DNA of 64,000 nt from positions 33,213,275 to 33,277,274 of the forward strand of contig JALGPY010000009.1 of NCBI GenBank assembly GCA_023055425.1. Direction: 5' to 3'. The number at the start of each line of letters is the position of its first letter. The stretch's first letter is position 1. Position numbers and translations under genes: made by a program. Source of the stretch: Linanthus parryae (taxonomy: Eukaryota > Streptophyta > Magnoliopsida > Ericales > Polemoniaceae). The notes beneath the pieces were generated by a model that was given only the letters and a program-made list of their open reading frames with translations, was not told the DNA's origin and searched no databases. Below are positions 43,592-59,737 of this stretch, piece by piece.

Positions 43592-44765
43592 TTGAAGGCC
43601 TCACTGACATGTTGCACCCTCCTCCCGTTAATGCAAAGTCTTATCATCGCTAATCGGAATCGTCGGGAGGGGAATGTGGCATTATATCTATTAGAGAAGT
43701 GTAAAAGACAAAAACCACCCTCCAGTTATGGGGAAAATATATTTTACCCTCACATTGAAGAAAAATTACACAGGTACTTAAGTCTTTATTCTCCCCTCCT
43801 TCTCATTTCTTCTAACCGTAACACCTATTTCTCTCTCTCTCTCTCCTCTGCCTACTCTCTCCACCGCCTCCCTCATTTTCCTCCGTTCACAGCAGCAGCA
43901 ACAACCTCATGCATGGATCCGACTGATTTCATATCTATTCAAAGAAATTAACCGCCCTCTCTCAGCAACTATGCTTCCTATGCTCTGTATTCTTCTTCTT
44001 CTTCTTCTTCTTCTTCTTCTTCTTCTTTTTCGTCTTCTTCTTCTTCTTCTTCGTACTCTTTCTCTCTTTCTTTATGGTTAATATTGATGTGTAGTTTGTA
44101 AATATAAAAAGATGGTGATGCATGTGCTTATGGGTTTTCAGATCTGTAGTTGTGAGAGAGACTTCACCAATCATCTATTGGTTCTGATCTCTCTCTCCTC
44201 GTTCACTCACAATACTGATTGTGTGTTTGAGATCGACAAAGACGAGCGACGATGGTGGGTTGTGGGTTGGAGGTTCATCAGAATCAATGAAGGAGGGGTT
44301 AATATTGGGGTTGTAAGGTTTGAATTCGGGCCTGTAAGATATGGGCGTTACCAAGAACAACCCCTCTTTTAGCCCTTCCTAGATTCGATTTGCCCGATTC
44401 GATTGCAGTTCTTGCAGTTCTTCGAAGGCTGCTCCATTTCTTATTTTTTCATTCTCAAGAACCTTTTTTTGTGGTCAATCGATGAACTGGGTTCTAGGTT
44501 TCTCGATTAGAACTGGTTCTTTCCAGTTAACCCTCTGTTTGTTCCCAATTTCCGAATGGTTTTTGACCGGAAATCGGTACTATATGTTCCCAATTTCAGT
44601 TTTTTCTAGAAATGTGGTCTCTTGATTTGTCCCCTCGAATACGCGATGATGAATACAATAAATTGAATTCAGTTGATGAGAAAATGTTACTTCCTTGGCG
44701 CGACAATTAATTTTGCAACCATGGTAGGTGCAATCCTCTTGTTGGTCTGTTTTCAATTATTGATA
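43592..44765 (+). other. gene-like segment of unit 1 (possible captured gene fragment)
   Basis: Contains a CT-rich leader (43800-43900), an ATG in a MDPTDFISIQ-like context at about 43912, (TTC)n at 43988-44055, and later intron-like and exon-like texture (CCCAATTTCAG acceptor-like in sister units). No frame is long or shared intact by the three units, so no protein is proposed. An 86-codon frame at 44112-44372 has a close partner at 49785-50045 but is broken in unit 2. Confidence 0.35.
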
Positions 44766-44783
44766 TGAGCTTCTTGTTTAGTT

Positions 44784-44971
<188 letters not shown>

Positions 44972-45197
44972 CGATTAAGCTATTTCAGATTGTTGTTGTT
45001 GGTGGTGATGGTGGTGGTGGTGGGATTTGTTGGTAGTGGAGGTGGTGCTCAAGAATACCAAGAACATTATGAACATGGTAAACACTATAATAAACAAAAA
45101 AGGTAGTATTTGGCCACAATCAATAAGGGTAAGATGGTCACAAAAAGTCAATTTGCACCTCTCCACTAACAGATTCTAACAGTCTCCATCCAATGAC

Positions 45198-45290
45198 AGG
45201 GTTGCAAAACGTATTTTCCCCAATAATCAGGGGGAAAATTTTATTTTCTCCACAAAAGGAGGGTGGTTTATGTATTTGACCCATTAGAGA
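45198..45290. repeat. right inverted-repeat arm, unit 1
   Basis: AGGGTTGCAAAACGTATTTTC through GGAGGGTGGTTTATGTA to CATTAGAGA; inverse of the left arm. Confidence 0.6.
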
Positions 45291-46322
45291 ATATACACAT
45301 AATATGGAATAGAGAGTTGTCGCAACATAATTGGAAGAGTTATTGGCTTGTGTATGTGGGTTAAGTGAAGGTTAAGGGAAATATAAGTATCTAAAAGTAA
45401 AGCATGGAAATATAGAGTTTAAGCATGATAAGATGTGACTATCCTACAAATTTACAAATTTGTAGTCCGTAGTTTTGTAAAACCCCTTGTCACGGATAGG
45501 CAGGCTGCGACCCTTTTTCTGGGGCGATATAAGCACTTAAGCAGGCATGAGTCGCCTCACGAGCCGTCGCGATGGACATGTACATATGTTATGTTAAGTC
45601 ACGGAGGTTATCACGGGCCAGTAAGATAATAAACTAAGCAAACAAGTTCAAGTATGATAAGGTCTCTACGTGAGACAAAGCAAGGTTACTACGTAGAACA
45701 ATAAAATTTCTCATGACTCAAATTATGCTTTACATTACTCTTTCTTTACGATACTAGTTATGTTTTATGAATGTCATGATCTTTCAAGTTAAACAAGTAT
45801 ATGTATGTATGACTATGGTTATGTTCATGATGCTCCATTGAAAGTGAGCCCTTTTTAGTTTTCCAATCCTAAGGAGGGGCGTAGATGTAACTCACTGAGC
45901 TAGTTGAGCTCACATTTTCAAATTACATTTTTTTCAAGGTTTTAAGGACACTTAAGAAGCAAGAAGTAACAATATGTAAAGTTCATATGTGTTGGCTTGT
46001 TGGATCGGTGATGCTTATGTCCATAGATGTTGATAATATGCTAGACGACTTGGAGCTATTGTAGAATACATGTTTGTAAATTGTTTAAGAATGTATACGT
46101 TAAGTAATGATGGTTATAAGATCTTGATTTTCGAGAGGGCTAAACGATATTGATTTTCAAGTCCATTTTTTTTGTACAAGTCAAATTATTTATCTTGAAG
46201 ACCCCAAGTAATTGTTAATTAAGCTTCCGTGACCCCTCACTGGCATGTTGCACCCTCCTCCCGTTAATGCAAAGGCTTATCATCGCTAATCGGAATCGTC
46301 GCGAGGGGGATGTGACATTATA

Positions 46323-46419
46323 TCTATTAGAGAAGTGTAAAAGACAAAAACCACCCTCCACTTATGGGGAAAATATATTTTGCCCCCTTATTTATGGGGA
46401 AAATACCTTTTTCACCCCC
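46323..46419. repeat. left inverted-repeat arm, unit 2
   Basis: TCTATTAGAGAAGTGTAAAA through ACCACCCTCCACTTATGGGG to TTCACCCCC. Its reverse complement is at 47924-48016. Confidence 0.7.
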
Positions 46420-46679
46420 AAGTAATTGTTAATTACGCTTCCGTGACGCTTTTGAAGAACATTTTTTATCACAAATTTTAAAAATAACTTGTTTAGCCTC
46501 TCGACAATTGAAGGCCTCACTGGCATGTTGCACCTTCCTCCCGTTAATGCAAAGTTTTATCATTTTTAATCGGAATCGTCGGGAGGGGGATGTGACATTA
46601 TATCTATTAGATAAGTGTAAAAGAAAAAAACCACCCTCCACTTATGGGGAAAATATATAATACCCTCACATTTATTAAA

Positions 46680-47660
46680 AATTGCACAGGTACTTAAGTC
46701 TTTATTCTCCCCTCCTTCTCATTTCTTCTAACCCTAAAACCTATTTCTCTCTCTCTCTCTCTCTCTCTCCTCTGCCTACTCTCTCCACCACCTCACTCAT
46801 TTTCCTCCCTTCACCGCAGCAGCAACAACCTCATCCATGGATCCGACTGATTTCATATCTATTCGAATAAATTAACCGCCCTCTCTCAGCAACTTTGCTT
46901 CCTATGCTCTGTCTTCTTCTCCTTCTTCTTCTTCTTCTTCATCATCATCTTCTTTCTCTCTTTCTTTATGGTTAATATTGATGTGTAGTTTGTAAAGATA
47001 CAAAGATGATGATACATGTTCTTATGGGTTTTCAGATCTGTAGTTAAGAGAGAGACTTCACCAATCATCTTTTGGTTCTTATCTCTCTCTTCCCGTTCAC
47101 TCACATCACTGATTGTGGGTTGAAGATCGACAAAGACGAGCGACGATGGTGGGTTGTGGGTCGGAGGTTCATCAGAATAAATGAAGGATGGGTTGATTTT
47201 TGGGTTGTAAGGTTTGAATTCGGGCCTGTAAGATCTGGGCGTTACTAAGAACAACCCCTCTTTTAGCCCCTCCTAGATTCGATATGCTCGATTCGATTGC
47301 AGTTCTTGCAGTTCTTCGAAGGCTGCTCAATTTCTTATTTTTCATTCTCAAGAACCTCTGTTTGTGGTCAATCGATGAACTGGGTTCTGGGTTTCTGGAT
47401 TCGAACTGGTTCTTTCCAGTTAACCCTCTGTTTGCTCCCAATTTCCGAATAGTTTTTGACTGGAAATCGGTACTATATGTTCCCAATTTCAGGTTTGTCT
47501 GGAAATGTGGTCTCTTGATTTGTCCCCTCGATTACGCGATGATGAATACAATAAATTGAATTCAGTTGATGAGAAAATGTTACTTCCTTGGCGCGACAAT
47601 TAATTTTGCACCCATGGTAGGTGCAATCCTCTTGTTGGTCTGTTTTCAATTATTGATATG
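46680..47660 (+). other. gene-like segment of unit 2
   Basis: CT-rich leader, ATG at 46837 (MDPTDFISIR then a stop soon after), (TTC)n near 46915-46950, and an exon-like piece after CCCAATTTCAG (47482-47492) that reads MWSLDLSPRLRDDEYNKLNS and ends near a GGTAGGTGC donor-like site. It might derive from a real plant gene; identity unknown. Confidence 0.35.
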
Positions 47661-47923
47661 AGCTTTTTGTTTAGTTTTGTTGTTGTTGTTGTTGTTGTTC
47701 GATTAAGCTATTTCATATTGTTGTTATTGGTGGTGATGGTGGTGGTGGTGGGATTTGTTGGTAGTGGAGGTGGTTCTGAAGAATACCAAGAACATTATGA
47801 ACATGGTAAACACTATAATAAACAAAAAAAGGTAGCATTTGGCCACAATCAATAAGGGTAAGATGGTCACAAAAAGTCAATTTGCACCCCTCCACTAACA
47901 GGTCTAGTCTCTATCTAATGACA

Positions 47924-48016
47924 GGGGTGCAAAATGTATTTTCCCCAAAAATCAGGGGGAAAGTTTTATTTTCCCCACAAAAGGAGGGTGGTTTATGTCT
48001 TTTACCCATTAGAGAA
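47924..48016. repeat. right inverted-repeat arm, unit 2
   Basis: GGGGTGCAAAATGTATTTTC through GGAGGGTGGTTTATGTC to CCATTAGAGAA; inverse of 46323-46419 with scattered mismatches. Confidence 0.7.
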
Positions 48017-48200
48017 TATACACATAATATGGAATCGTGAGTTGTCGCAACATAATAGGAAGAGTTACGGGCTTGTGTATGTGGATTAAGTGAAGGTTAA
48101 GGGAAATATAAGTATCTAAAAGTAAAGCATGGAAATATAGAGTTTAAGTATGATAAGGTCACGCTATCCTACAAATTTACAAATTTGTAGTCCGTAGTTT

Positions 48201-51031
<2,831 letters not shown>

Positions 51032-53985
51032 CATTGTAGAATGAAGCAAGGCAGGTTAACTTCAGACAATACATCAATGATTCATATGGGTGCTATTGTC
51101 CACAGTGCCGACAGTGGTGATAAAATAGTAGTGTGTGATGTGGAAATTAAGTTTTTCTAAATTCACTTTCGAGTCTTATTGTAGGAAGTTTTCATAATAA
51201 GGACTAGGTTTATATTGAACCCAAATGACTGGAGGTTGGAGTTTAACTGAATTAGAGTGAAGGGGCTTTGATTTTGTTTGTTTTCAATAACTACTTGCAT
51301 AAAAGTAAATAATTGAAGTTAAATAATCTATTCTATAAAACAACATTGTTTCACTTTAAAATGTCTTTTCAGCCGCCGGATTAAATCATTCCCAGCCCTT
51401 GATCTCACCTATTTTAGGACAAAAAAACCTACCAGTAACTTACTCTCACCCACGACCTGGAAGAAGCCCACGAACCCTCTCCCTCTGGTGTTCGGTTTTG
51501 ATTCGATTTCTTGATTTCTCTCACATCGACATCGCCGTCGCACTCCCTCTGGGAAAACCTCCAGGTACGAATTTCTTCTCCTCCCTCAATTGGACGACTC
51601 GAAGTGACCGTCCTGTTGGGATTTTTTGAATTGGATCTGAAGCTTCGATTCGGTAACTTGAAGCACCTTCTCTCTCTCCATTGATTCCTGCGATCTTTCT
51701 TCTCCATTGTCTCAAGTGATACTTGCTTCTTTGTGTTTTAGATTTGACGAGTACGGTTTGCAGTCCTAGAGCTTGATGTACAGAGAACGTCGAAAGCTCT
51801 ATGGGTTGTAAGTTCTAGCCGTGCTACACTGAAATTAGTTGGGACATCTTCTCAAAAATTAATCATGGTGCTTTTGTTAAGGTCTGCAGGGAAGTTTGCA
51901 ACCTAGCTTCAGGTTCAACATCATCCCATGAATTCAGACCAAATGGGTTTGTGCTTTGCCAGATTGTTTATTCTCCATGAAAACTTATAATACCTTTACT
52001 AACTACAGGTTGCACCTCTACCACCACTGAATAAACCAAAGAGACACAGGGAGTCAAGCTTTGTTCACTGATTTGATTTTTGTTAATGTAGGGTTTCCAA
52101 TTTGGTAGTGATGGTCACCTACTGGAAGTTTGCTCTCTCATTGATTGTTTAGATAAACTTCACTGCTAAGGTACAAATAGGAAGTTCCAATTAGTAATAG
52201 ACAGTGGATCGTGTTCTATAGACACTGAAATTTGTGATTTACATCTTGATTTGTGTTGAAATGCATAGGAGCTACTTTTTATATATATCTACTGATTAAA
52301 TATAGAGTATAATACTGGAACTGAATCTAGCGAGGCTATCCCCCCTCCCTCTCTGCTTCTCGAGCTAGACGACTTCCTTTTGTTTCCTCACTTTTGCATA
52401 GAATTGTGTATATGACATAGTTACCCTCTTCTCATCCCTCATCATAACTTGCATTAGTTTGTATAAAATTTATGTCAAAACTTCCCATAAAAACGATGAC
52501 AAAGAGATCAAATGCTAGAATCGTTACCCATTAGATCATTCTGTTTTAACATATAGTGGTAACTTTGAGCTTCTCATTCTTTGAATTGATACGGAATGAA
52601 TAATGGTGTAAAGTTAAGTAACTTTAGTTAATTTTCCGATAAATTTAAGTAACTGTTCGTGTATTTACTCATAGCACTGTTCACTCTGGTAAGGTGAGAG
52701 GTCAGGCAACAAGTTTTGTCACCCCAGACTGTGTTCTTTTCTGATGTAGTGCGACGGTTGCTGTTTAAAGGGTCATGGTAAGGCTCTTTTCTTTTATGAT
52801 AAAAGATTTCTTAATTTGTGCCTGTCCAACAAACAGAATCTCTCTCATTCTGTTTAGAAACAACATACCAGTGTCTTCTCTTTTGATGCTTTTTTGTTTC
52901 ACGTTTCACTGTTTTGATTTATGATATGTTAGACTCACTGGAACTTCCTTTTTCATCACTTTAGCAGGTAATTGATTTCTCATCAGCAGGAATCTATACC
53001 AAACAAGTTGTTAGCTTGATATTTGATGACGTTTTGGTCAGTTCAACTTTAATCTATTCAAGTTATGTTTTGATCTTCAGAATTTTAATGCATTTAGCTA
53101 ATTCTTCCACTGGTACCAAGCTGATCAATATCAGTAAACTTCATAGTTAATCATGTGGAGAGGGGTAAACAAGTGGTTGCCTTTTCAGAAAGACGATTTT
53201 CGTATGCTCAATTGACTTGAGTAAGTTGTTCAGTCATGAAGAACTATGAATGAAAAGGGCTTTTGCTATCTATGTTCCATTGGTTTTCAATTTTTTATAC
53301 TTGGCATCGTAATTTTAGAATTCACAAAATTTTGTATTACAACTGGAGTATTTTTCTCTCTGAGCAACCTCACGGTTTAAAATCTTTCATTAGTACAAAA
53401 TTATAATTATGAAATCCGATAAGAGAAAGAAGCGATGTAGTTGTGTGTGTCGAATCAATCCATTTGTAGTAGTTAAGTTGGAATCTACTCCTTGCGTCAT
53501 GTAGTTTGGGGTAAAAAGTTTTCAGTTCCGTCTATAACTTGCTGGTATTTTATGACTTTCCTTGATGCTAACTTCGTGTGATGTATTTTACATAAAATGA
53601 AAAATTAATCACATATTTGTTCACTGAGTGTTCATGCAGATCGACAAACCATTATCTATTCATGATTGCTCTTGCACATGTCAGAAAGTCGACGCCTTTC
53701 ATTAGCATGATCAATATTTCTTTCCACTGATTCATGGAGGCTTCCCTGAAGTTATTTGTTCCTTCGGATTTTTGTGTTTTGACTTCTTCTTCGTCCAGTT
53801 TTAATTGAAATTTTATGTACTTAATCGATATTCTACTCATAGCCTTTACTTTAATGAAGGTGGTGTTGTTGACACCATTGTAATGTAGCAAAAACTCAAA
53901 CTTAGGTTCATATATGTAAAGTTCATGTTTAGAGGTATTGTGTTTTTGCAGAGAATTTTGACACCATAATATTATGAAGGACAGT
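51032..53985. other. 2.95 kb without recognised repeat or protein gene
   Basis: No open frame with family features. 51360-51720 looks like the promoter and leader of a plant gene: C-rich and CT-rich sequence (CTCTCCCTCTGG, CTCTCTCTCCATTG), with a CCTCCAGGTACG donor-like site at 51556-51567 and TTTGTGTTTTAG acceptor-like site at 51732-51743. The rest is AT-rich and intron-like. A non-coding gene, or the 5' end of a decayed gene, is possible; the 121-codon minus-strand frame at 53652-54017 has no recognisable features. Confidence 0.35.
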
Positions 53986-54737
53986 TGTTTGGGATAGTGC
54001 CCTGAGGGCACGGGCAATTCCCTAGTTGATTTAATAAATAAAATAAGGTGATTGGGATGCCTCTTTGGAATTCATGGACATGTTGGACCTTTATTCATGT
54101 GATTGTCGTTAACAACACTTTCATGAACGCTTACATTCCTATTAACCTCATGCTAGTTCTCTGTTTTAGTTTACCACTTACTATTATGCGCGCGATTACC
54201 GTGATTGAGGGTTCTCAATATTCTTCACCAACTATCAAGAAAGTACGCAGGATAAAGTAATCAGCCATTCATAAACTTAATCTAGCTCAAATCGAATGGT
54301 GAAAATCAATCAATCCCATAAAATAAAGACATGCTGAATCGCCCAAATCAGGCCGCAAACAAATGATTTTAGCTACTCATGATGGAATCAAATCTCCATA
54401 AATTGTAAGAAAGATTCATGGTGTAACTAGATAGATGAAGAGAAATCAAACTATTGGGGTCTCTGGTGGATAAATAAATAGTCTTCTTCGTCTTCTCCAC
54501 AAAGCTGCTCCAATCTTCAATTTTCAAATATTCAGACGATGAACAGACAAACTATGACTTCTTCTATATGAACTAAGACAATGAGAGGCTAAGCAGTAAT
54601 GGAGGCTAGGGTTCCCTTTTAACGTGGGAAGAGAGCTGAAGAGGGTGGAAGTCTTCAATAAATATCCAGTAGTTGCACTTCGACCCTTTTGGTGCGCCTA
54701 ACGTGTCTACCGTCACAGTGAGCTTTAGCTTTCTATG
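53986..54737. other. possible copia LTR start and unidentified sequence
   Basis: TGTTTGGGATAGTGCCCTGA at 53986 resembles the start of copia LTRs of the kind seen here (TGTTGGAATAGATGCCCTAG), followed by AATAAATAAAATAAGG. No partner or end was found. 54270-54737 was not identified. Confidence 0.3.
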
Positions 54738-55757
54738 TGTAGGGTTTTGATGCAGGAAATGCATCGGGAATAGAATTAAAATTTACCGATCAAAGCCCTC
54801 TATGAATCTCAAGTTAAGCTCTCATAGCATGATAAAGGAAGTAACATGTACCTTGTAGGTTTGTGAGATCACAACGAAGAATAGTGTCCTCGTCTCTACC
54901 TGTATCCACACCTTGAGATTGAAAATTGCGTTCTTCTCCACGCCTTGTGCTAGCAACGTCGAAGAAGGAATCAAGCGATCACGCAAAACGGACCAAGAGG
55001 CCGAAGGGGTTTGGCCGAGCTCTTTGTCGTCGGGTATGGGGTTCGACCAACTCCTTGGTGTTCTCTCCTTGCTTTGTAATTTCACTCATTGAAAACTCTT
55101 GTGAAATAATAGAGCTAGGAATCTCAATTTATATTAAATAAGTCCTTATTGACTACAAACTTGTCCCAATATTAATCTTGTCCATACACATATTAGTCAA
55201 CTTTGCAACTTAGTCCAACTAAGTTTTCATGTGTTTGGGTTATGATCCTTGATCCATATAATTGTTAATTGGTCCAACTAATTAATATCCATATCCAGTT
55301 TAATCATTTTTATGTGTGACCTTGCAGGTTTCTATTAAGTTGGTAGTAACAATTACAAACAATTAGCGGTGTCTAGCAACACATCAATGTTACCCAACTA
55401 ATAGAAATACACAGCAATATGAAGAACCTTGTGTCCAATGTTACCGTGTTGTATATGTTTCTTTTTAACCATATCCAAATTGTACACGAGACATAAATTT
55501 CACGCTCGTATGTCCAATACATAGTTTCTCGATCCTGGGAATAGGCTTATATGAACAGATAACAACAATATCACATATTGTTTTATCTGAGTCTGGCCAG
55601 ACGTTCCATAAGCTCTACCCCTCGAGTGGTCCGTGGATATTTTCTTGTATTATGTGGGAGAGAAAAATCCTATCTACATCACTACCATCTCTCAACTTGG
55701 TTCATATCATGTCCGATTACTGCTTTTTATAATTACCCAGTTGCGGTGTAACGTTTG
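54738..55757 (-). repeat. copia LTR fragment on the minus strand
   Basis: Read on the minus strand it ends AAAACCCTACA, as in the younger copia, and contains the LTR landmarks in order: CTGGCCAGACTCAG, CACTCGAGGGG, GATGTAGATAGG, CTGGGTAATTATAAA and AAACGTTACACC. It is cut at 55757 by the next element. There is no primer site beyond its end, so it is a 3' LTR or solo LTR. Divergence from both copia copies is considerable. Confidence 0.75.
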
Positions 55758-57191
55758 TGTTGGAATAGATGCCCTAAAGGCAATCTTATATTTAGTATGA
55801 ACATTGTTTTGGCTAGAATATTCATTTATTATATATTGTGATATTTAATACAATGAAGTCCTTAGATACAATGAGTTGTTTATCTTAAATATCCCTAGTC
55901 CACTATATTGATTAATAGGACGATAAATATAGACTAGTATGTGGGTAGATTGATATGGAGATATCAAGTCTAACACATGGGTATGCATTAAGGGTAATGG
56001 CATACTAGATTGACCCACAACGAGACGGATACATTAGATTATGTTAAAGTCACAATCGCTTCTCGTAGTGCTAATATAATTGCAATCCTTAGACTTGAAG
56101 TCACTAGATACTCTAGTAGTGCAATATTGTGCTTTGATGTTATCAAACGTTACACCGTAGCTGGGTAATTATAAAGATAGCTATCGGGCATGAAAGGAAG
56201 CAAGCTTAGAGATCGTAGTGATGTAGATATGATTTGTCCCTCCCACATAATGGGAGTAAATATCCACGGCCACTCGAGGGATGAGGCTTATTGAATGTCT
56301 GGCCAGACTCAGATAAATCAATATGGAGATATTGATGTTGCCTGCTTGCATAAGCATATTCCCAGGATCAAGGAACTATGGATTGGATATACGAGTGTGA
56401 CTGTTTATGTCTCGTGTCCATTCGGATATAGAGACAAAGGGAAAGTGAAATATAATATATTGGGCACAAGAGGTTTGTCGGGATCACTGACTATTTCTAT
56501 TAGTTGGGTGGCATGGATGTGTTGCTAGACACCGCTCCATGTTAGAAATAAGTTACTACTAACTAAGTAGAAACCTATGGGTCACACGTCAAATAGAGTA
56601 GAGCTAGATTTAGGATTAATTATTATGATTAATTAATAATAAGGATCATTATGCAACACCTTGCAAACTTAGTAGGACTAATTTGCAAGGAAGGGACTAA
56701 TCAAATTTCATGTAGAACTAGGAAGGACCTTTATGAAAACAACAAGGAGTTGTTGGAGTATATAAAGGAGGCTCTAGCTTCCTTCCCACTAAGTGAATGT
56801 TATTATACATAACACAAGAGTGTGGGAGAGAGCAAGAGAGAGAGCAAGACAAGAACTAGAGGCGCACGCCCCTAGGCCATCCGCCCCCCTTTCCCGTCGG
56901 CGCTAAAGAGGAGTCCGAAACCCTCTTTTTGTCACCTCGTTGCTTGATTCCTTCTTCCATCTTCCTCCGGTTCGAGCTAGCACTTTTTGAAGGAATAATC
57001 TAAATCTACCTCTAGACGTGGATCAACCGTAGAGACGAGGACATCGTTCTTCGTGTGATCTCTCAAACCAAAAGGTACACAATACTATGTCCCTTATCAT
57101 GTTATGATATCTCCTCCTGACGATCCGTGGTGGGCTTTGAGTAGGATTAATTGTTTTTTATTCCGCTGCGTTACCTACATCAAACCCAACA
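55758..57191 (+). repeat. 5' LTR of the older copia (about 1434 bp)
   Basis: TGTTGGAATAG to CCCAACA. TATA box TATATAAAG at 56759-56767. Landmarks are shared with the younger copy's LTR, with many substitutions and small gaps. Confidence 0.9.
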
Positions 57192-57192
57192 A

Positions 57193-57205
57193 TGGTATCA
57201 GAGCC
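57193..57205 (+). other. primer binding site of the older copia
   Basis: TGGTATCAGAGCC, one base after the LTR. Confidence 0.9.
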
Positions 57206-58836
57206 ATAGGTCGTAGAGCATAACATGATTTTATGTGTTACGATTTCAGTTCATACACCGTATTATTGTTATTACGCGAGAACTGAAAATAGTTGGCATA
57301 GTAGATGCAAATTGAATTTGATTCAATATAAACAAGATCTAATTTAACATTGGTTGTTAGAATTAGTGAGTTTAATCACATAGGATGTGAATAATTGGGT
57401 TCTTGAAAATTAGGGTTCATGGGCACATAGTTGAAAAGGAGTTTTCAATTATGGAAACAAATTTATGGAAACATCCATAAGGAAACAACCATGCTTGGGA
57501 AACAAGGAAGAAGGGAAGGAGGCTAGGGCCTACACCCTAGCCGTCTGCCCCCTCCCTTGCGCGCCAAGCAAAGGCCGCGGGCCACATGGGCCGGCCGGCC
57601 TTGGGCCGGGCCTAGTGGCGGGCGGCGGTCCTTGGGGTTCGGCCTAGGCTTAGGTTGGACCCCTTGGACCGTCGTAACCCTAATTACCCAATTCAATTAA
57701 AATTGAACAAGCGCGTTAATAATTTGTTTTAACTATTTTTTGTGCTTTGTCGCATGGTGGATGGATATGGCCTAGGATTGTGGATGTTTATTGCTTTGTG
57801 GTTTGGTTTACGGCCTGCGAGCTGATCAAATTAATGTAATAATTAATTAGGTTTTACGGCCTGCGAGTCGTCTTTTTTCCTCGACATGTGAGGCTTTTAT
57901 TATTTATTTGTTCTAGATGTTAGGCTAGAATCAGAAATATTTAGATGATGGCCAAGAGCATGGCGAAGAAGACCGGAGGACCAAAGAAGCCAAAAGACAA
58001 AGAAGACACCCCCTAGGCGTGCGGCTATGGTGGAGCACATGGAGATGAGCTTGTCACTTTAGGGAAATTGGATATTATCATTGGATTGATAATATCATTA
58101 GTCTAGGGGCCATATCCATGCCACGTTTTTGTTTTTATTTTGGTGGATGTTTATTATTTATGTCTTGTTATTTATTTTTGTGTGTATGGCGATACTAGCA
58201 AAACATTAACAAGATAATAATAAACAAGGTTGGTCTTTTATTGTGGATTTCCCAATCCAAATAAGTAGATCATGTTGATAAGATCAACCAAACAAATTAA
58301 GAAAGTTAAATCCCTCAATTAAATATTGTGTTTTGTCTTCTCTTGCCAAAACACCCTTAATGATCAGGGTTCATTAAAATTCGGGCTTGCCAAAGCAAGG
58401 CGATTTTAATTTACCATGGTGTGTTGCGGACGACACAAGCTAGTAATGTGTGTATGTTGAAGCAAGAGGATGTATGCAACTGGGTAAGACTCAATTGGAT
58501 TGATGAGCCTAGAAGCATGACAATTAGGCGTTATCAATGGGATAAAGAATAAAGAGTTATTCGCCTAATTGGACCAAGAGTTGCATGAGATGCAATTGAA
58601 ATGGTTCCTACTTAAATAACCTATTCTTGGGTGACTTGACAAAGCCAGCTCAAGAAGAAGTGAAAAAGGGATCTTGGACCTACTAGAAAATATAATGATA
58701 TTTTCCGCATTAATGGTGAGGGCTATTAATCCGAGAAAAATAGTGGGAGCTATATTTGATGATCTAGCCATTGTTGAATATAGTTAAATTGTTCGAAATA
58801 CTAAAATTTCACATTTCTCGTTTTGTAGAATTCCAA
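57206..58836 (+). other. untranslated leader of the older copia
   Basis: No gene. GC-rich part at 57540-57660 (GGGCCGGCCGGCCTTGGGCC) corresponds to 32685-32840 of the younger copy, and TTACGGCCTGCGAG occurs twice (57807, 57854), so these leader features are kept in the family. Confidence 0.6.
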
Positions 58837-59737
58837 ATGGCAAACAACAACGCATCGAACTCATCCCTACGATCTGTCCTTGAGAAGGATAAACTGTCTG
58901 GAACGAATTTCCTTGACTGGTACAGAAACTTAAGGATTGTCCTTAAGCAAGAAAAAAAGTTGTACGTCTTGGACACTCCTATTCCAGTCCCACCACAAGA
59001 TGAGTCTGTTCTAGCGGATGTGAGGGTACGTCAGAAACATATTGATGATTCTAATGACGTGACTTGCTTCATGCTTTGCACCATGAGTCTTGAGCTTCAG
59101 AAGCAGCATGAGAATATGGAAGCCTATGATATGATCATACACTTGAAACAATTGTTTCAGGAACAGGCAAGGCATGAGCGCTATGAGGTGTCTAAAGCAT
59201 TATTCAAGAGTAGTCTTGCAGAGGGGAATCCAGTAGGGCCTCACGTACTCAGAATGACCAGGTACATTGATAACCTTGAGAGACTGGGATTCCCACTTGG
59301 CCAAGATTTGGCAACTGATCTTGTCTTGCAATAGTTTCCTGACAGTTATAATCAGTTCATCATGAACTATAATATGAACGAGTAAGACTCTGTCATACTT
59401 GTTGAACATGCTAAAGACAGCGGAACAGAGCGTCAACAAAGGCAAGGGAAAGGCCATAATGATGGTACATAAGAATAAGGCCAAATGAGTTGCCTCTACT
59501 TCTAAAGGAAAGCGCAAGAAATTTGCGAAATCCAAGGAAGCCATAAAGCCTAGTTGAGGCATGGCTAAAGGTGAGTGTCACTACTGCAGCCAGCCGGGTC
59601 ACTGGAGGAGGAATTGCCCTAAATATCTGGAGGATAAGAATTTTGGAATAGTGATTCCACCACCACCTGTTATAGACGTCAATATTTCTATTTCTTCATC
59701 TTGGGTATTGGATACTGGATGTGGTTCTCACATTTGT
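58837..59737 (+). pseudogene. gag-pro: older copia gag and protease
   Basis: ATG 58837 (MANNNASNSSLRSVLEKDK). TAG at 59332 replaces a Ser codon of the younger copy (LVLQS). Further stop and frameshift around 59380-59560. Zinc knuckle CHYCSQPGHWRRNC at about 59579-59620 and protease DTGCGSHIC at about 59711-59737, followed by a TGA. Confidence 0.88.

Larger units (their letters stand above)
45473..48200. repeat. tandem unit 2 of the array
   Basis: AAACCCCTTGTCACGG at 45480 starts the copy. LTR-like left part without the solo LTR, a partly deleted first subrepeat (46200-46422), complete second subrepeat (46424 on), gene-like part and a seven-fold TTG at 47679-47699. About 2.73 kb. Confidence 0.8.

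Noticed and set aside
51700..53100. box C/D snoRNA cluster
   Set aside because: Some TGATGA-like words occur, but no paired C/D box arrangement with terminal stem was found.
53652..54017. 121-codon minus-strand protein
   Set aside because: AT-rich, no domain, composition as expected by chance.
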